A DNA stretch of 64,000 nucleotides, taken from Parapedobacter tibetensis. Its GTDB lineage: Bacteria > Bacteroidota > Bacteroidia > Sphingobacteriales > Sphingobacteriaceae. The stretch is taken from positions 24,586-88,585 of the forward strand of contig NZ_JAMXBE010000016.1 in NCBI RefSeq assembly GCF_024704835.1, given 5' to 3'. Positions 25,078-33,483 of this stretch are shown here, in pieces. The position numbers were made by a program, and so were the translations under genes. The notes beneath the pieces were generated by a model. It did no database searches and was not told the origin of the DNA. It saw nothing but the letters and a program-made list of their open reading frames with translations. Position 1 is the stretch's first letter. Each line of letters begins with the position of its first letter.

Positions 25078-26631
25078 ATGCAAGAAACGAAAATACTATG
25101 GGCGGATGATGAGATCGATTTGCTGAAACCACACATTATGCTACTCAATGAGAAAGGCTATGATGTGAAAACGGTGACCAATGGCAATGATGCGGTAGAT
25201 GCATTTAAAACGGGGTTCTATGATTTGGTGTTTTTGGATGAAAACATGCCGGGACTCACTGGATTGGAAACGCTCTCCGAGTTGAAAAACATCAACCCTG
25301 CTGTGCCGATGGTATTGGTAACCAAGAATGAAGAAGAACACCTGATGGAAGATGCTATCGGCTCAAAAATAGACGATTACCTCATCAAGCCCGTTAACCC
25401 AAAACAAATCTTGCTTACCATCAAGAAACTGACAGAAAACAAACGGTTGGTTAGCGAAAAGACTTCTATGGCTTACCAACAGGATTTCAGGAATTTGGGC
25501 ATGATCCTTAATGATAATTTGGACCATGAGCAGTGGGCGGATGTTTATAAAAAGCTGATTTATTGGGAGATATCACTTGAAAAGCTTGAGGATGCCGGCA
25601 TGCATGAGGTGCTTACCCTGCAAAAGGCCGAAGCCAATATGCAGTTTTCCAAGTTTGTGGAAAAAAATTACCTCAAATGGATCAATGAACCGGAGAAAGG
25701 CCCCATCATGTCGCATCAATTGATGCGCAAGAAGGTGTTCCCGACGTTACAAGATAACAGGCCCACGTTCTTTTTCGTCATTGACAACTTACGTTATGAC
25801 CAATGGCGTGTGATTAATGAGGTAATCACTAATTATTTCAGGCTTGAAGAAGAGGAAAGTTACTATAGCATACTACCTACTGCAACTCAATATGCCCGCA
25901 ATTCGATATTCAGTGGGGTGATGCCTTTGGAAATGGAGAAGAGATTCCCTAACCTATGGCAGAATGATGAGGACGAAGGGGGAAAAAATTTGCATGAGGA
26001 AGAGTTCCTTGCCGACCACATTAAGCGAACTATGCGTAAGGAATGCAAGTATTCTTACCATAAAATTTTAACGCTTGAACAGGGGCGGGATGTGGCAGAA
26101 AATTTGAGTAACCTTATGGGTAACGACCTCAATGTGCTGGTATATAATTTTGTAGACATGCTTTCGCATGCGCGTACCGATATGGCCATGATCCGTCAGT
26201 TGGCCAATGATGAGGCCGCATACCGCTCGCTTACACTTTCATGGTTCGAACATTCCCCGTTGCTGGATGCGCTGAAATGGCTTGCGCAAAAACGGGTGCG
26301 GGTGATTATCACTACCGATCATGGAACCATCCGGGTAAAGCACGCCAGCAAAGTCATCGGCGACCGCAATACCAATACCAATCTGCGCTATAAGCAAGGC
26401 AAGAATCTCAATTACATCGCCAAGGATGTTTTCCATGTGAAGAATCCGCATGATGCATCATTGCCTAAGCTCCACGTCAGTTCCAGTTTCATCTTTGCCA
26501 AAGAAGACACATATTTTGTATACCCCAACAATTACAACCACTTTGTCAATTATTTCAATGAAACTTTCCAACATGGTGGCATATCATTAGAAGAGGTGAT
26601 TATCCCGTTTGCCACGTATACCACCAAATAG
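25078..26631 (+). CDS. porX: PorX-type response regulator with PglZ domain
   Basis: PorX is a response regulator that, with PorY and a sigma factor, controls type IX secretion genes in Porphyromonas and gliding Bacteroidota. Its C-terminal alkaline-phosphatase-fold domain has been reported to act as a phosphodiesterase on nucleotides. The 517-residue protein has a receiver domain (about 1-125) with Asp10/Asp11, phospho-acceptor Asp54 (VFLDENMPG) and Lys83. A helical linker follows, then the PglZ domain (about 200-517) with Asp236 in FVIDNLRYDQ, Thr270 in LPTATQYARN, and TTDHGT as metal-binding motifs. No PorY kinase is nearby. tsaE follows 22 bp later. Confidence 0.93.
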   Translation: MQETKILWADDEIDLLKPHIMLLNEKGYDVKTVTNGNDAVDAFKTGFYDLVFLDENMPGLTGLETLSELKNINPAVPMVLVTKNEEEHLMEDAIGSKIDDYLIKPVNPKQILLTIKKLTENKRLVSEKTSMAYQQDFRNLGMILNDNLDHEQWADVYKKLIYWEISLEKLEDAGMHEVLTLQKAEANMQFSKFVEKNYLKWINEPEKGPIMSHQLMRKKVFPTLQDNRPTFFFVIDNLRYDQWRVINEVITNYFRLEEEESYYSILPTATQYARNSIFSGVMPLEMEKRFPNLWQNDEDEGGKNLHEEEFLADHIKRTMRKECKYSYHKILTLEQGRDVAENLSNLMGNDLNVLVYNFVDMLSHARTDMAMIRQLANDEAAYRSLTLSWFEHSPLLDALKWLAQKRVRVIITTDHGTIRVKHASKVIGDRNTNTNLRYKQGKNLNYIAKDVFHVKNPHDASLPKLHVSSSFIFAKEDTYFVYPNNYNHFVNYFNETFQHGGISLEEVIIPFATYTTK

Positions 26632-26640
26632 TAAAAATTG

Positions 26641-26648
26641 TATTTTTG
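26641..26648 (+). promoter_or_regulatory. -7 promoter element of tsaE
   Basis: TATTTTTG, 5 bp before the tsaE ATG at 26654, overlapping the end of the porX region. It would give tsaE its own near-leaderless transcript. Confidence 0.4.
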
Positions 26649-26653
26649 CAGGG

Positions 26654-27067
26654 ATGGTCATTGAAGTTGAAAGTTTGGCGGCGCTGCCTGAAACGGCTGA
26701 CCAATTGCTGGCTATTGCCAATGAGCAGCGCGTTTTTCTCTTTTATGGTGCGATGGGGGCAGGCAAAACTACGCTCATTAAGGCGATCTGCCAGCAACTG
26801 GGTGTGATGGATGCCACTGCGAGTCCTACCTTTTCCATCGTGAATGAATACACATCGCTGGAAGGGTCTGTTTATCACTTTGATTTTTACCGCATAACCT
26901 CTGAACAGGAAGCCTATGATATGGGCTATGAGGAATATTTTTATTCTGGCAGGTACTGTTTCGTGGAATGGCCGGAGAAAATATCCGGATTGTTGCCTGA
27001 TGATGCGATCACAATACGGATAGAAGTGTTGCCGGATGGCAGCAGGAAGATTTTGGTAATCCGCTGA
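26654..27067 (+). CDS. tsaE: tRNA threonylcarbamoyladenosine biosynthesis ATPase TsaE
   Basis: TsaE is the P-loop ATPase that works with TsaB, TsaC and TsaD to put t6A at position 37 of ANN-decoding tRNAs. The protein has 137 residues from ATG 26654. Walker A is GAMGAGKTTL, SPTFSIVNEY is the switch segment, and DFYRITSEQEAYDMGYEEY and CFVEWPEKI are characteristic of the family. An earlier in-frame start at 26609 would overlap porX and add residues with no homology. A strong hairpin terminator follows the stop codon. Confidence 0.93.
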   Translation: MVIEVESLAALPETADQLLAIANEQRVFLFYGAMGAGKTTLIKAICQQLGVMDATASPTFSIVNEYTSLEGSVYHFDFYRITSEQEAYDMGYEEYFYSGRYCFVEWPEKISGLLPDDAITIRIEVLPDGSRKILVIR

Positions 27068-27075
27068 TAGCTTTT

Positions 27076-27135
27076 AAACCTCATAGGTTTTGCGTGTGGC
27101 CTTTCGCACGGGGAAACCTATGGGGTTTTGTTTTT
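27076..27135 (+). terminator. Hairpin terminator after tsaE, built from a palindromic repeat
   Basis: Outer arms 27076-27090 (AAACCTCATAGGTTT) and 27114-27128 pair over 15 bp with one wobble. An inner GTGTG/CGCAC stem closes a small loop, and TTTTGTTTTT follows. Each outer arm is itself nearly palindromic; the same motif recurs at 28561 and, diverged, at 58098. Confidence 0.7.
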
Positions 27136-27202
27136 CAAAAAAATCAACCACCCATGCAACCTTTTTACGAATATTGCCATCATACTAATAAACACACCAG
27201 AA

Positions 27203-27748
27203 TTGGAACAGACGATTACGATCGATAGTTTGTACGAAGGCTGCAAGGAAGGTAGCCGCCAGGCACAGGAAAAGCTATATCGTGCATTGGCATCCAAAAT
27301 GCTGGGCGTGTGTATGCGTTATGCAAACAACACCTTTGAGGCGGAAGATATGCTCCAAATGGGATTTATGAAGGTCTTTGGCAATATTGAAAGCTATCGG
27401 GGAGAAGGATCGTTCGAAGGATGGATCCGGAGAATCATGGTGAATACGGCGATAGCAGCTTATCGTAAAAACATGCGGGGCGGACATGCAGTGGAAATCG
27501 ATGAGACTCATGATGGTATGCAAACATTTGCCATGGACGCATTGGAGTGCGAAGATTTGTTGCAGATTATCCAAACACTTCCAGCCGGTTATCGTATTGT
27601 ATTCAATATGTACGCCCTGGAAGGGTATTCGCATAAAGAAATCGCAGAAGCACTGCATATCAGTGAAGGAGCATCCAAGTCCCAACTATCAAGGGCAAGG
27701 GCATGGCTCAAGGAAAAAATAAAAGGAGGCACATATGAATCCAAATGA
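27203..27748 (+). CDS. RNA polymerase ECF-type sigma-70 factor
   Basis: An extracytoplasmic-function sigma factor of about 181 residues. Region 2 shows the YANNTFEAEDMLQMGFMKVFGN helix that recognises the -10 element, and region 4 shows LPAGYRIVFNMYALEGYSHKEIA with a helix-turn-helix. I start it at TTG 27203; the longer frame reaches back to 27128, inside the tsaE terminator, so cannot be all translated. The next gene overlaps by 14 bp and encodes a single-pass membrane protein with the usual features of a cognate anti-sigma factor. The regulon is unknown. Confidence 0.88.
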   Translation: MEQTITIDSLYEGCKEGSRQAQEKLYRALASKMLGVCMRYANNTFEAEDMLQMGFMKVFGNIESYRGEGSFEGWIRRIMVNTAIAAYRKNMRGGHAVEIDETHDGMQTFAMDALECEDLLQIIQTLPAGYRIVFNMYALEGYSHKEIAEALHISEGASKSQLSRARAWLKEKIKGGTYESK

Positions 27749-28553
27749 AGATAAGGGATTTGATCGCCAGATGCGCGATAAGTTCGAAAACTTTAAACCG
27801 GAAGTTCCCACAGGTTTATGGGATAAGATTGAGGCCCAGTTGGACGCGCAGGATGGGCACCATATGGTATCGATGGCCCGAGGACGCCGTCGGTTGCCCA
27901 CGTGGTGGCTGGCTGTGGCCGCTACATTGCTTGTGGTGTGTGGCATGGCCTATTGGTATAGTCGTCCACTGGAAGTAACTTACCTGCAAGGCAAGGCGGT
28001 AATTCAGGAGGAAGATAGCAGGAAGCCAGTCGCAACATATATACCGGAGGAAAAGCCAGCGACAACAGTTGACCCGTTGGATGTTGAACGGTTGAAGCGG
28101 TTATTTGCCAAAAAAAGATCAAGGATTGAAAGAAACGAGAACACCAGGGGTGTGGAGAAAACGCGTGAAGTAGCGAAAGAATCGCCAAACGAGACGGATC
28201 CTTCTCAATGGGTTACTACTAAGGACGTGTTAGAAACCGAGAAGCCTGCTGAAGGAAAGATAGGGGCCGTTGCCTCAGATAAGCCCGAGGATGGAACCAT
28301 CGTTTCGGAAAATGTGGTGGCTAATGTGCCGGATATAAAACCACCGGTAATCTTGGAGGATGAGGAGGAGACGATGTTAGCCTCAACTGATGGGAAACAA
28401 CCCTTTGGTCTCAGCAACATTCTGAATTATGTGGTAGGTACAGTGGACCAACGTGAGGAAAAGCTGGTTACCTTCTCCAATGACAATGAAGGATCGCTGA
28501 AATTGGACTTTAATTTTGGATTGGCCAAAAACAAGAAGAAGAAAATAAAATAA
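27735..28553 (+). CDS. Probable anti-sigma factor, single-pass membrane protein
   Basis: A 272-residue protein with a short cytoplasmic N-terminal domain (1-55) containing the KFENFKPEVPTGLWDKIEAQL motif common to Bacteroidota anti-sigma partners. One transmembrane helix follows (about 56-75), then a charged, low-complexity periplasmic region rich in Lys and Glu. The ATG lies 14 bp inside the end of the sigma gene and is preceded at 5 bp by GGAGG, a strong Shine-Dalgarno sequence that is uncommon in this phylum and suggests coupled translation. Anti-sigma function is inferred from position and topology. Confidence 0.75.
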   Translation: MNPNEDKGFDRQMRDKFENFKPEVPTGLWDKIEAQLDAQDGHHMVSMARGRRRLPTWWLAVAATLLVVCGMAYWYSRPLEVTYLQGKAVIQEEDSRKPVATYIPEEKPATTVDPLDVERLKRLFAKKRSRIERNENTRGVEKTREVAKESPNETDPSQWVTTKDVLETEKPAEGKIGAVASDKPEDGTIVSENVVANVPDIKPPVILEDEEETMLASTDGKQPFGLSNILNYVVGTVDQREEKLVTFSNDNEGSLKLDFNFGLAKNKKKKIK

Positions 28554-28560
28554 GAAAAGA

Positions 28561-28575
28561 AAACCTCATAGGTTT
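28561..28575. repeat. Palindromic AAACCTCATAGGTTT element
   Basis: An isolated 15-base copy identical to the left arm of the tsaE terminator, 7 bp after the anti-sigma stop codon. It is itself a weak hairpin and may be half of a degraded terminator. Confidence 0.5.
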
Positions 28576-28665
28576 ATTGAAGGAAAAAACATACAATACA
28601 TTAGTAACTCAGCGTAGCGCTCATGAGTGCCGCTAAAGACGAACACAAACGAATAATTTAAACAG

Positions 28666-29574
28666 ATGAAATCTATTAGCCTTACAGTGTTATGCTGCGC
28701 CACCGTTCTGATGGCGCCTGCACAGGAGAAAAAACGGATAGACAGCCTTCGAAGGGGAGGAGGATTCCCTGCCGATACCGTCATCATGGAAGACGTAAAG
28801 ACTGGGGAGAAGCGTAAAGTACGTATCATCATACCAGGCAAGGATGAGGGAATGATTACTATTGAAAAATCAGAGAAGGCCTATAAGCTTGATTCAAATG
28901 AAACCAATGGAAAAGAGCATGTGAAAGTAACCACTTCTCATCCTAAAACATCCTATCCCATTTATGGCATCACATTTTCGCGAATTGACCTCGGATTGGC
29001 TAAGCTACTGGATAATGGAAGCTTCTCCTTATCAGACAATAACCGAGATTTCAGGTATCGCCCCGGCAAGACGGTCAACTTCGGATTTGACCTATTGCAG
29101 GCAGGCTATCGCTTCAATGACAACTTCCGTATATTCCTGTCAGGCGGTTTTGACTGGACCTATATCCGCTTACGAGAAAACATTGATTTCCTCGAAAACA
29201 CTACTCCGCTGACTTGGGAACACGCCGAGGTGGATTATTCAAAAAACCGCCTCACATCCACTTACCTCCGGTTGCCCCTTACGTTTGAATTGCGCAGTAA
29301 ATATTATAACGGACTCGGCCGCCTGCGATTTGCATTTGGCCCAGAAGGCGGCTTCCTACTCAAAGGGACACAGCGGTTCAAAAGTGGAGAATTGGGCAAG
29401 CAGAAATTTAAGGATAATTATAATTTCACCCAATTCCGGTACGGTGCATTTGCCCGGTTTGGAGTGGGCGCATTCGGCATCTATGCCAAGTACTATTTTA
29501 ATGATATCTTTGAAAATAGCCCGAATCAAGAAGGTTTACAGAACTTTACCTTTGGGCTGATGCTTGGGTTTTAG
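28666..29574 (+). CDS. Outer-membrane beta-barrel protein (porin-like)
   Basis: A 302-residue exported protein with a signal peptide ending near Ala18-Gln20, a Lys/Glu-rich N-terminal third, and then alternating aromatic and polar strands (for example FGFDLLQAGYRF and LRLPLTFELRSKYY) ending in FGLMLGF with a terminal Phe. This is the pattern of small outer-membrane barrels in Bacteroidota. It lies 112 bp downstream of the sigma/anti-sigma pair and may be a target or partner of that system, but that is inference. The transported molecule is unknown. Confidence 0.75.
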   Translation: MKSISLTVLCCATVLMAPAQEKKRIDSLRRGGGFPADTVIMEDVKTGEKRKVRIIIPGKDEGMITIEKSEKAYKLDSNETNGKEHVKVTTSHPKTSYPIYGITFSRIDLGLAKLLDNGSFSLSDNNRDFRYRPGKTVNFGFDLLQAGYRFNDNFRIFLSGGFDWTYIRLRENIDFLENTTPLTWEHAEVDYSKNRLTSTYLRLPLTFELRSKYYNGLGRLRFAFGPEGGFLLKGTQRFKSGELGKQKFKDNYNFTQFRYGAFARFGVGAFGIYAKYYFNDIFENSPNQEGLQNFTFGLMLGF

Positions 29575-29903
29575 TTGGCCAAGTCCGGGCAAGGAGTGCA
29601 GCATACTGAGCATCATTAATCTCCATTCCTGTCCGGCAATTTAATAATCTCCAATGGACGAGGGTTAAAAACAAAATAGGCTCCACAGAGTGACACAGAG
29701 GCTGCAATGATATAGAACGTAATGGAAATGAGGACGGCGAGGTGCATTCAGTGCTGCCCTTTATTTCCTGTTGAAGGCCAATTTCTACCCCCAGTTGCTC
29801 CGTTATCAAGGATTGAGCGAACTTGCTTTCGAGCACGAAGCAAAAGTGGATAAGGATGCGTTGAGGTACATGGGAGATGATTGAATTTGCTTTTTATTTC
29901 TAT
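29575..29903. other. Non-coding stretch with a possible gene fragment
   Basis: No complete gene. On the plus strand, 29732-29884 is open with a protein-like reading (GAFSAALYFLLKANF, then YQGLSELAFEHEAK) bounded upstream by an in-frame TGA and with no start codon. It looks like a short remnant of a decayed gene. I do not recognise the family. The rest is featureless apart from likely terminator sequence of the barrel gene. Confidence 0.3.
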
Positions 29904-30140
29904 ATGGAAACGTTGCCTATTGCCATTGATCTAGAGGGGGTGAAGGAGCGGGTCGATCAGGGTGAAACCACATGGATACTGGCACATGAAGGCACCTTGA
30001 ACATCATTCGTGAGGCAGGCATTCCGGTGGCAGAATCCTATGAACATCCAACGTTCCGAATTACGCGGTTGACCGGACGATTCCTGAATCCCCATACCCA
30101 CGAAAGTGCTTGTGGGAAGCTCTTTTTGATTAAAATCTAG
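29904..30140 (+). CDS. Small hypothetical protein
   Basis: A 78-residue reading frame, not recognised. From ATG 29904 it begins METLPIAIDLEGVKERVDQG and ends in GKLFLIKI. Composition and codon use look like a real protein: there is no membrane segment, and there are one Cys and several charged residues. An upstream ATG at 29877 in the same frame overlaps the end of the fragment described before it, so this may be the C-terminal part of a larger broken gene. The function is unknown. Confidence 0.4.
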   Translation: METLPIAIDLEGVKERVDQGETTWILAHEGTLNIIREAGIPVAESYEHPTFRITRLTGRFLNPHTHESACGKLFLIKI

Positions 30141-30193
30141 CTGCTAACTGTCCTGGTGATCTTTAGACTTCCCAACTTCCGGACTATCCCCTA

Positions 30194-30201
30194 TATTTTT
30201 G
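30194..30201 (+). promoter_or_regulatory. -7 promoter element of the orphan ABC ATPase gene
   Basis: TATTTTTG, about 50 bp before the ATG at 30254. No clear -33 TTTG at the ideal distance. Confidence 0.4.
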
Positions 30202-30253
30202 TTAACTTCGTGCCGTCTGCATGATTTCGATTTTTTTAACAGCTATACAACCC

Positions 30254-31291
30254 ATGAGCGCCTCTTCTTGTACATTACCAAACGATACCTATCAGGATGG
30301 TCTCCCTTTGATTCATGGGAAAAACCTGAGTCGTTCTTTCCATGGCAAGGAACCAATTGTAGCCATTAGTGGGTTGTCATTTGGTATTAGCGAAGGACAA
30401 ATTACGGCCATCATCGGCGAAAGCGGGAGTGGCAAAAGTACATTGCTTCGCTTGATTTACGGGGTGCTGGGGCCGGATGATGGCGAGGTGCGATATCGGG
30501 GATGGCGAGTGCCCAATCCAAAAGAAAAGCTCATTCCCGGACATGATGCCATGCGGATGGTATCGCAGGGTTTCGATGACCTCAACACCTATGCCAATGT
30601 GTGGGACAACGTAGCCTCGCAATTGTCTAATACGGATTTGGAGGCCAAATACAGCAAAACTGCACAGATCTTAAAAAGACTGCGTATGGCCCATCTTGAT
30701 AAGCAGCGCATTGCGGACCTGAGCGGAGGCGAGAAACAACGCGTGGCTATAGCGAGGGCATTAGTCAACGAACCGGAAGTGCTGCTAATGGATGAACCCT
30801 TCAACCAAGTAGACGCTTCGTTTCGTGAAGTGCTGCAACGCGACATTATAGATATCGTAAGGGAAACGGGCGTTACCGTGGTGCTGGTTTCGCATGATCC
30901 TGCTGAAGTGTTATCCATGGCCGATAAATTGCTGGTATTGAAGGAAGGGCATTTGATGGCGGCGGGTAATCCTGCCGTACTTTATCGGCAACCACCTAAT
31001 GCTTATACGGCGAGACTGCTTGCCAAAAGCAATATCCTAAGCCAGGAAGAGGCGACGCAACTGCGTATCGAAGCCAGCGCTAACATTGCCATCCACCCCG
31101 AATGGATGGATTTGCACGAAAACCCTTCGTCACCATTTGAAGTATTGGACGTGCGGTTCAAAGGGTTTTATGAGGAACTACTGGTGGGGGATGGGCATTT
31201 GCAAGTAAGGGTAATCAACCACGCTAAGGACGCTTTTCCGGTGGGAACTTTTGTAGATATCCAAGTCAAGCATGCTTATCCCTTTCATTAG
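30254..31291 (+). CDS. ABC transporter ATP-binding protein (PotA/importer type)
   Basis: A 345-residue ATPase with Walker A GESGSGKST, signature LSGGEKQR, Walker B VLLMDEPFNQVD and the switch His in VSHDPAEV. A C-terminal extension of about 100 residues resembles the TOBE-type regulatory domain of importer ATPases such as PotA and CysA. No permease or binding protein is adjacent, so it is an orphan and its substrate is unknown. I prefer ATG 30254; ATG 30221 adds 11 residues and is possible. The last 4 bp overlap the end of the converging tolC-like gene. Confidence 0.85.
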   Translation: MSASSCTLPNDTYQDGLPLIHGKNLSRSFHGKEPIVAISGLSFGISEGQITAIIGESGSGKSTLLRLIYGVLGPDDGEVRYRGWRVPNPKEKLIPGHDAMRMVSQGFDDLNTYANVWDNVASQLSNTDLEAKYSKTAQILKRLRMAHLDKQRIADLSGGEKQRVAIARALVNEPEVLLMDEPFNQVDASFREVLQRDIIDIVRETGVTVVLVSHDPAEVLSMADKLLVLKEGHLMAAGNPAVLYRQPPNAYTARLLAKSNILSQEEATQLRIEASANIAIHPEWMDLHENPSSPFEVLDVRFKGFYEELLVGDGHLQVRVINHAKDAFPVGTFVDIQVKHAYPFH

Positions 31292-32622
31292 TTTTCGCCA
31301 TCCAATATCATCTCCCCGTTATAGTAATCTACGATGCGCTGCCGGAGGTGCCATTGGTAACGGGCAATCACCAGGTTGGCATTGGCATTGTCCATCTTGT
31401 TCTTGGCAATGAGGAATTCCACGGAGTTGATGTCTCCCGTATTAAAGCGCACTTCGGCTATCCGGAACGATTCAGTATAATGTGCCACCTGCTCCACTAA
31501 ATTTTTATAGCGCTCCTTTGCTGCGTCTAAGTTGAATAACGCTTGGCTTGTGGTTTGTTGTAGCTCATTGCGGCGTGTCTGAGCAATATTCTCTGCGTCT
31601 GACAAGTTAAGCTTGGCTTGAGCAACATTATTCCGTACTTGAAGCCTTGATAAAATCGGTATGGAAAGCGTAAAACCTAACGACCGACCAAGGTTGTTCT
31701 GCACTTGATCATAGTAAGTGCCTAGACCGTCTTGTGAATAGTTACTAGATAATCCAGCCCCCATAGATAATGAGGGAAAATAAGAAGAACGTGTAGCTTT
31801 AAGTCCGAATTCCGCTTGTTTTTTCCAATGATCGGCAGCCTTGATGATGCCCAAACGATCTGAAGCTGTTTGGTAAAGTTGGTCGGCATCTGCTACTTGG
31901 GCTTCCGATAGGGGCAGTTCTTGTAGTGAGGTTAGTGAGGTCGCCCCATCATAAGGTAAATTCAAGAGCTTGAATAAGCTAACTAGGGCCTCATTGAGTG
32001 TGTTTCTTGCATCGTTAAGATTGTTGAGGTCGCTTGCATACTGCCCCTTGAGGTCATAGTAGTCGCCCGGCGAAATGGCCCCTTCTTCGTTGAGCACTGT
32101 ACTTCGTTTAACCTGCTCATGTGTCACTTCCACCTGATTTTCGATTTGGGATACCATATCGCGGGCCGTTAATGCTTGGATATACGCTGATGTGACACCA
32201 AGTGCTATCCGTTCCCTCATCAACTGTTCTTCCAATTGGGAAGCACGGTAGGCATATGTCTGCTGGGTAATGCTACGGAACATCCGTAACCCATCGAATA
32301 ATACCAGTGAACTGTTGAGGCTTTGATTGCCGGAGGTAAAACTTTGCTCCACGTATTGATTAGTGGTAGGGTTAATGGTTCGTCCTTGGCTATAGCTATG
32401 GCGCAATTCAGCTCCCAGTGTGGGAAGCAGGTTATGCTTCGTTTGCCGCAAGTTGATGGCTTCACTTTGGGAACGTATACGGCTTTGCTGAACATCTAGG
32501 TTATTTTCAAGAGCCAATTCAATACAACGTTCAAGGGTTAAGGTGTCTTGTGCAATAGCGATTTGGCCAACTAAGGAAAGGAACGCCCCCAAACAAATTA
32601 TATAACGGATACTATAGAACAT
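31288..32622 (-). CDS. TolC family outer-membrane efflux protein
   Basis: A trimeric outer-membrane channel subunit for tripartite efflux or type I secretion. The 444-residue protein has a signal peptide ending at Ala24-Gln25 and two repeats of long heptad helices with short strands (for example LELALENNLDVQQSRIRSQ-type segments and RIAEVRFNTGDINSVEFLIAKN), the OEP family pattern. No membrane-fusion or inner-membrane pump gene is adjacent. It lies downstream of the LytTR regulator on the same strand, with a 177-bp gap that holds two direct repeats, so separate regulation is likely. Confidence 0.9.
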   Translation of the reverse strand: MFYSIRYIICLGAFLSLVGQIAIAQDTLTLERCIELALENNLDVQQSRIRSQSEAINLRQTKHNLLPTLGAELRHSYSQGRTINPTTNQYVEQSFTSGNQSLNSSLVLFDGLRMFRSITQQTYAYRASQLEEQLMRERIALGVTSAYIQALTARDMVSQIENQVEVTHEQVKRSTVLNEEGAISPGDYYDLKGQYASDLNNLNDARNTLNEALVSLFKLLNLPYDGATSLTSLQELPLSEAQVADADQLYQTASDRLGIIKAADHWKKQAEFGLKATRSSYFPSLSMGAGLSSNYSQDGLGTYYDQVQNNLGRSLGFTLSIPILSRLQVRNNVAQAKLNLSDAENIAQTRRNELQQTTSQALFNLDAAKERYKNLVEQVAHYTESFRIAEVRFNTGDINSVEFLIAKNKMDNANANLVIARYQWHLRQRIVDYYNGEMILDGEN

Positions 32623-32721
32623 TTCGTTGCTTTATTTTTGGCATAGGATGTACATAGTTTGCGCCAAAATTATAACTATAAGATAATAAGCAAATTGCGT
32701 GTTAGTGTTTTGCTGGTTTGC

Positions 32722-32758
32722 GTTCGATATCGTGCAGTAAGTGTTCGAAAACGGACAG
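32722..32758. promoter_or_regulatory. Paired direct repeats upstream of tolC
   Basis: GTTCGATATCGTGCAG (32722-32737) and GTTCGAAAACGGACAG (32743-32758) match at 12 of 16 positions and start 21 bp apart, two helical turns. They lie about 100-135 bp before the tolC-like start. A regulator-binding site is plausible; which protein binds is unknown. Confidence 0.4.
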
Positions 32759-32799
32759 TTAGCTCGTGGCTGTATGATAGAGGCTTGTCTGTCCAGGGA

Positions 32800-33483
32800 T
32801 TATTTTTCTGTCAAAAGCCGAATTTCGTGCATGTAGGAGGCCCCTATGGGTAGTATGCTGCCATTGACGGTGAGTTGATGGCGTTCTATCTTATTTATCT
32901 TTGCTGAAGCGACAATAAACGAACGGTGGATGCGCAGGAATTTATCAGGTGGAAGCAATGCTTCACATTCCGTGATCGTCATCCGGCTAAGAATATGGTG
33001 GTCACCCAGCACGAAGTTGACATAATTGCCTGTTGCTTCGAGGTAGTCAATCTCCTGATAGGATAACTTCACCTGTTCGTATCCGGTCTTTACAAAGATG
33101 TATGCTGATTTCGTGTCATTTGTATTGCGTAGTTGCAGCCATTCATGCGCTTTATTACACGCTTTGAGGAAGCGGGGTAACGAAAAGGGTTTGAGCAGGT
33201 AATCCACAGCGTCTAATTCGAAGCCTGCAACCGCATGCTCGGAATACGCGGTAGTAAAGATCACAAGCGGTTTTTTATTGAGACTCCTAAAAAACTCAAT
33301 CCCTGAAATGTCTGGCATCTTAATATCGAGAAACAGCAGGTCCACCGGATGCTGCCGCAAGTAATCCATCGCTTCGAATGCATTGGTAAAGGTCGCCTGT
33401 AAATCCAAGAGGGGCACCTTGGCCGCGTGGCTGCTTACCACGTCAAGCGCAATCGGTTCGTCGTCTATGGCAATAGCGGTCAC
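32800..33483 (-). CDS. LytTR-family response regulator
   Basis: A cytoplasmic response regulator of 227 residues. The receiver domain (about 1-120) has acidic residues Asp7/Asp8, phospho-acceptor Asp53 in FLDIKMPD, and the conserved Lys in LLKPFS. The C-terminal LytTR DNA-binding domain (about 130-227) contains YLEATGNYVNF and FLRIHRSFIVA. The start is GTG, overlapping the stop of the TlpA-like gene by 4 bp. The kinase gene is two genes upstream in the same run, so the pair is split by the thioredoxin gene. Targets may include the tolC-like gene, which is inference. Confidence 0.92.
   Translation of the reverse strand: MTAIAIDDEPIALDVVSSHAAKVPLLDLQATFTNAFEAMDYLRQHPVDLLFLDIKMPDISGIEFFRSLNKKPLVIFTTAYSEHAVAGFELDAVDYLLKPFSLPRFLKACNKAHEWLQLRNTNDTKSAYIFVKTGYEQVKLSYQEIDYLEATGNYVNFVLGDHHILSRMTITECEALLPPDKFLRIHRSFIVASAKINKIERHQLTVNGSILPIGASYMHEIRLLTEK

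Noticed and set aside
23612-26631. Anti-phage defence island (HD hydrolase next to a PglZ-domain protein)
   Set aside because: The PglZ domain is part of a clear PorX with receiver domain, and the HD gene runs with lipid A genes; no BREX or CBASS partners are present.
29546-29836. 96-codon minus-strand frame after the outer-membrane barrel gene
   Set aside because: It overlaps the barrel 3' end, has no motif and unusual composition.
30221-30253. Start at 30221 for the orphan ABC ATPase
   Set aside because: Not excluded, but the added hydrophobic 11 residues are not typical; the downstream ATG fits the promoter spacing better.
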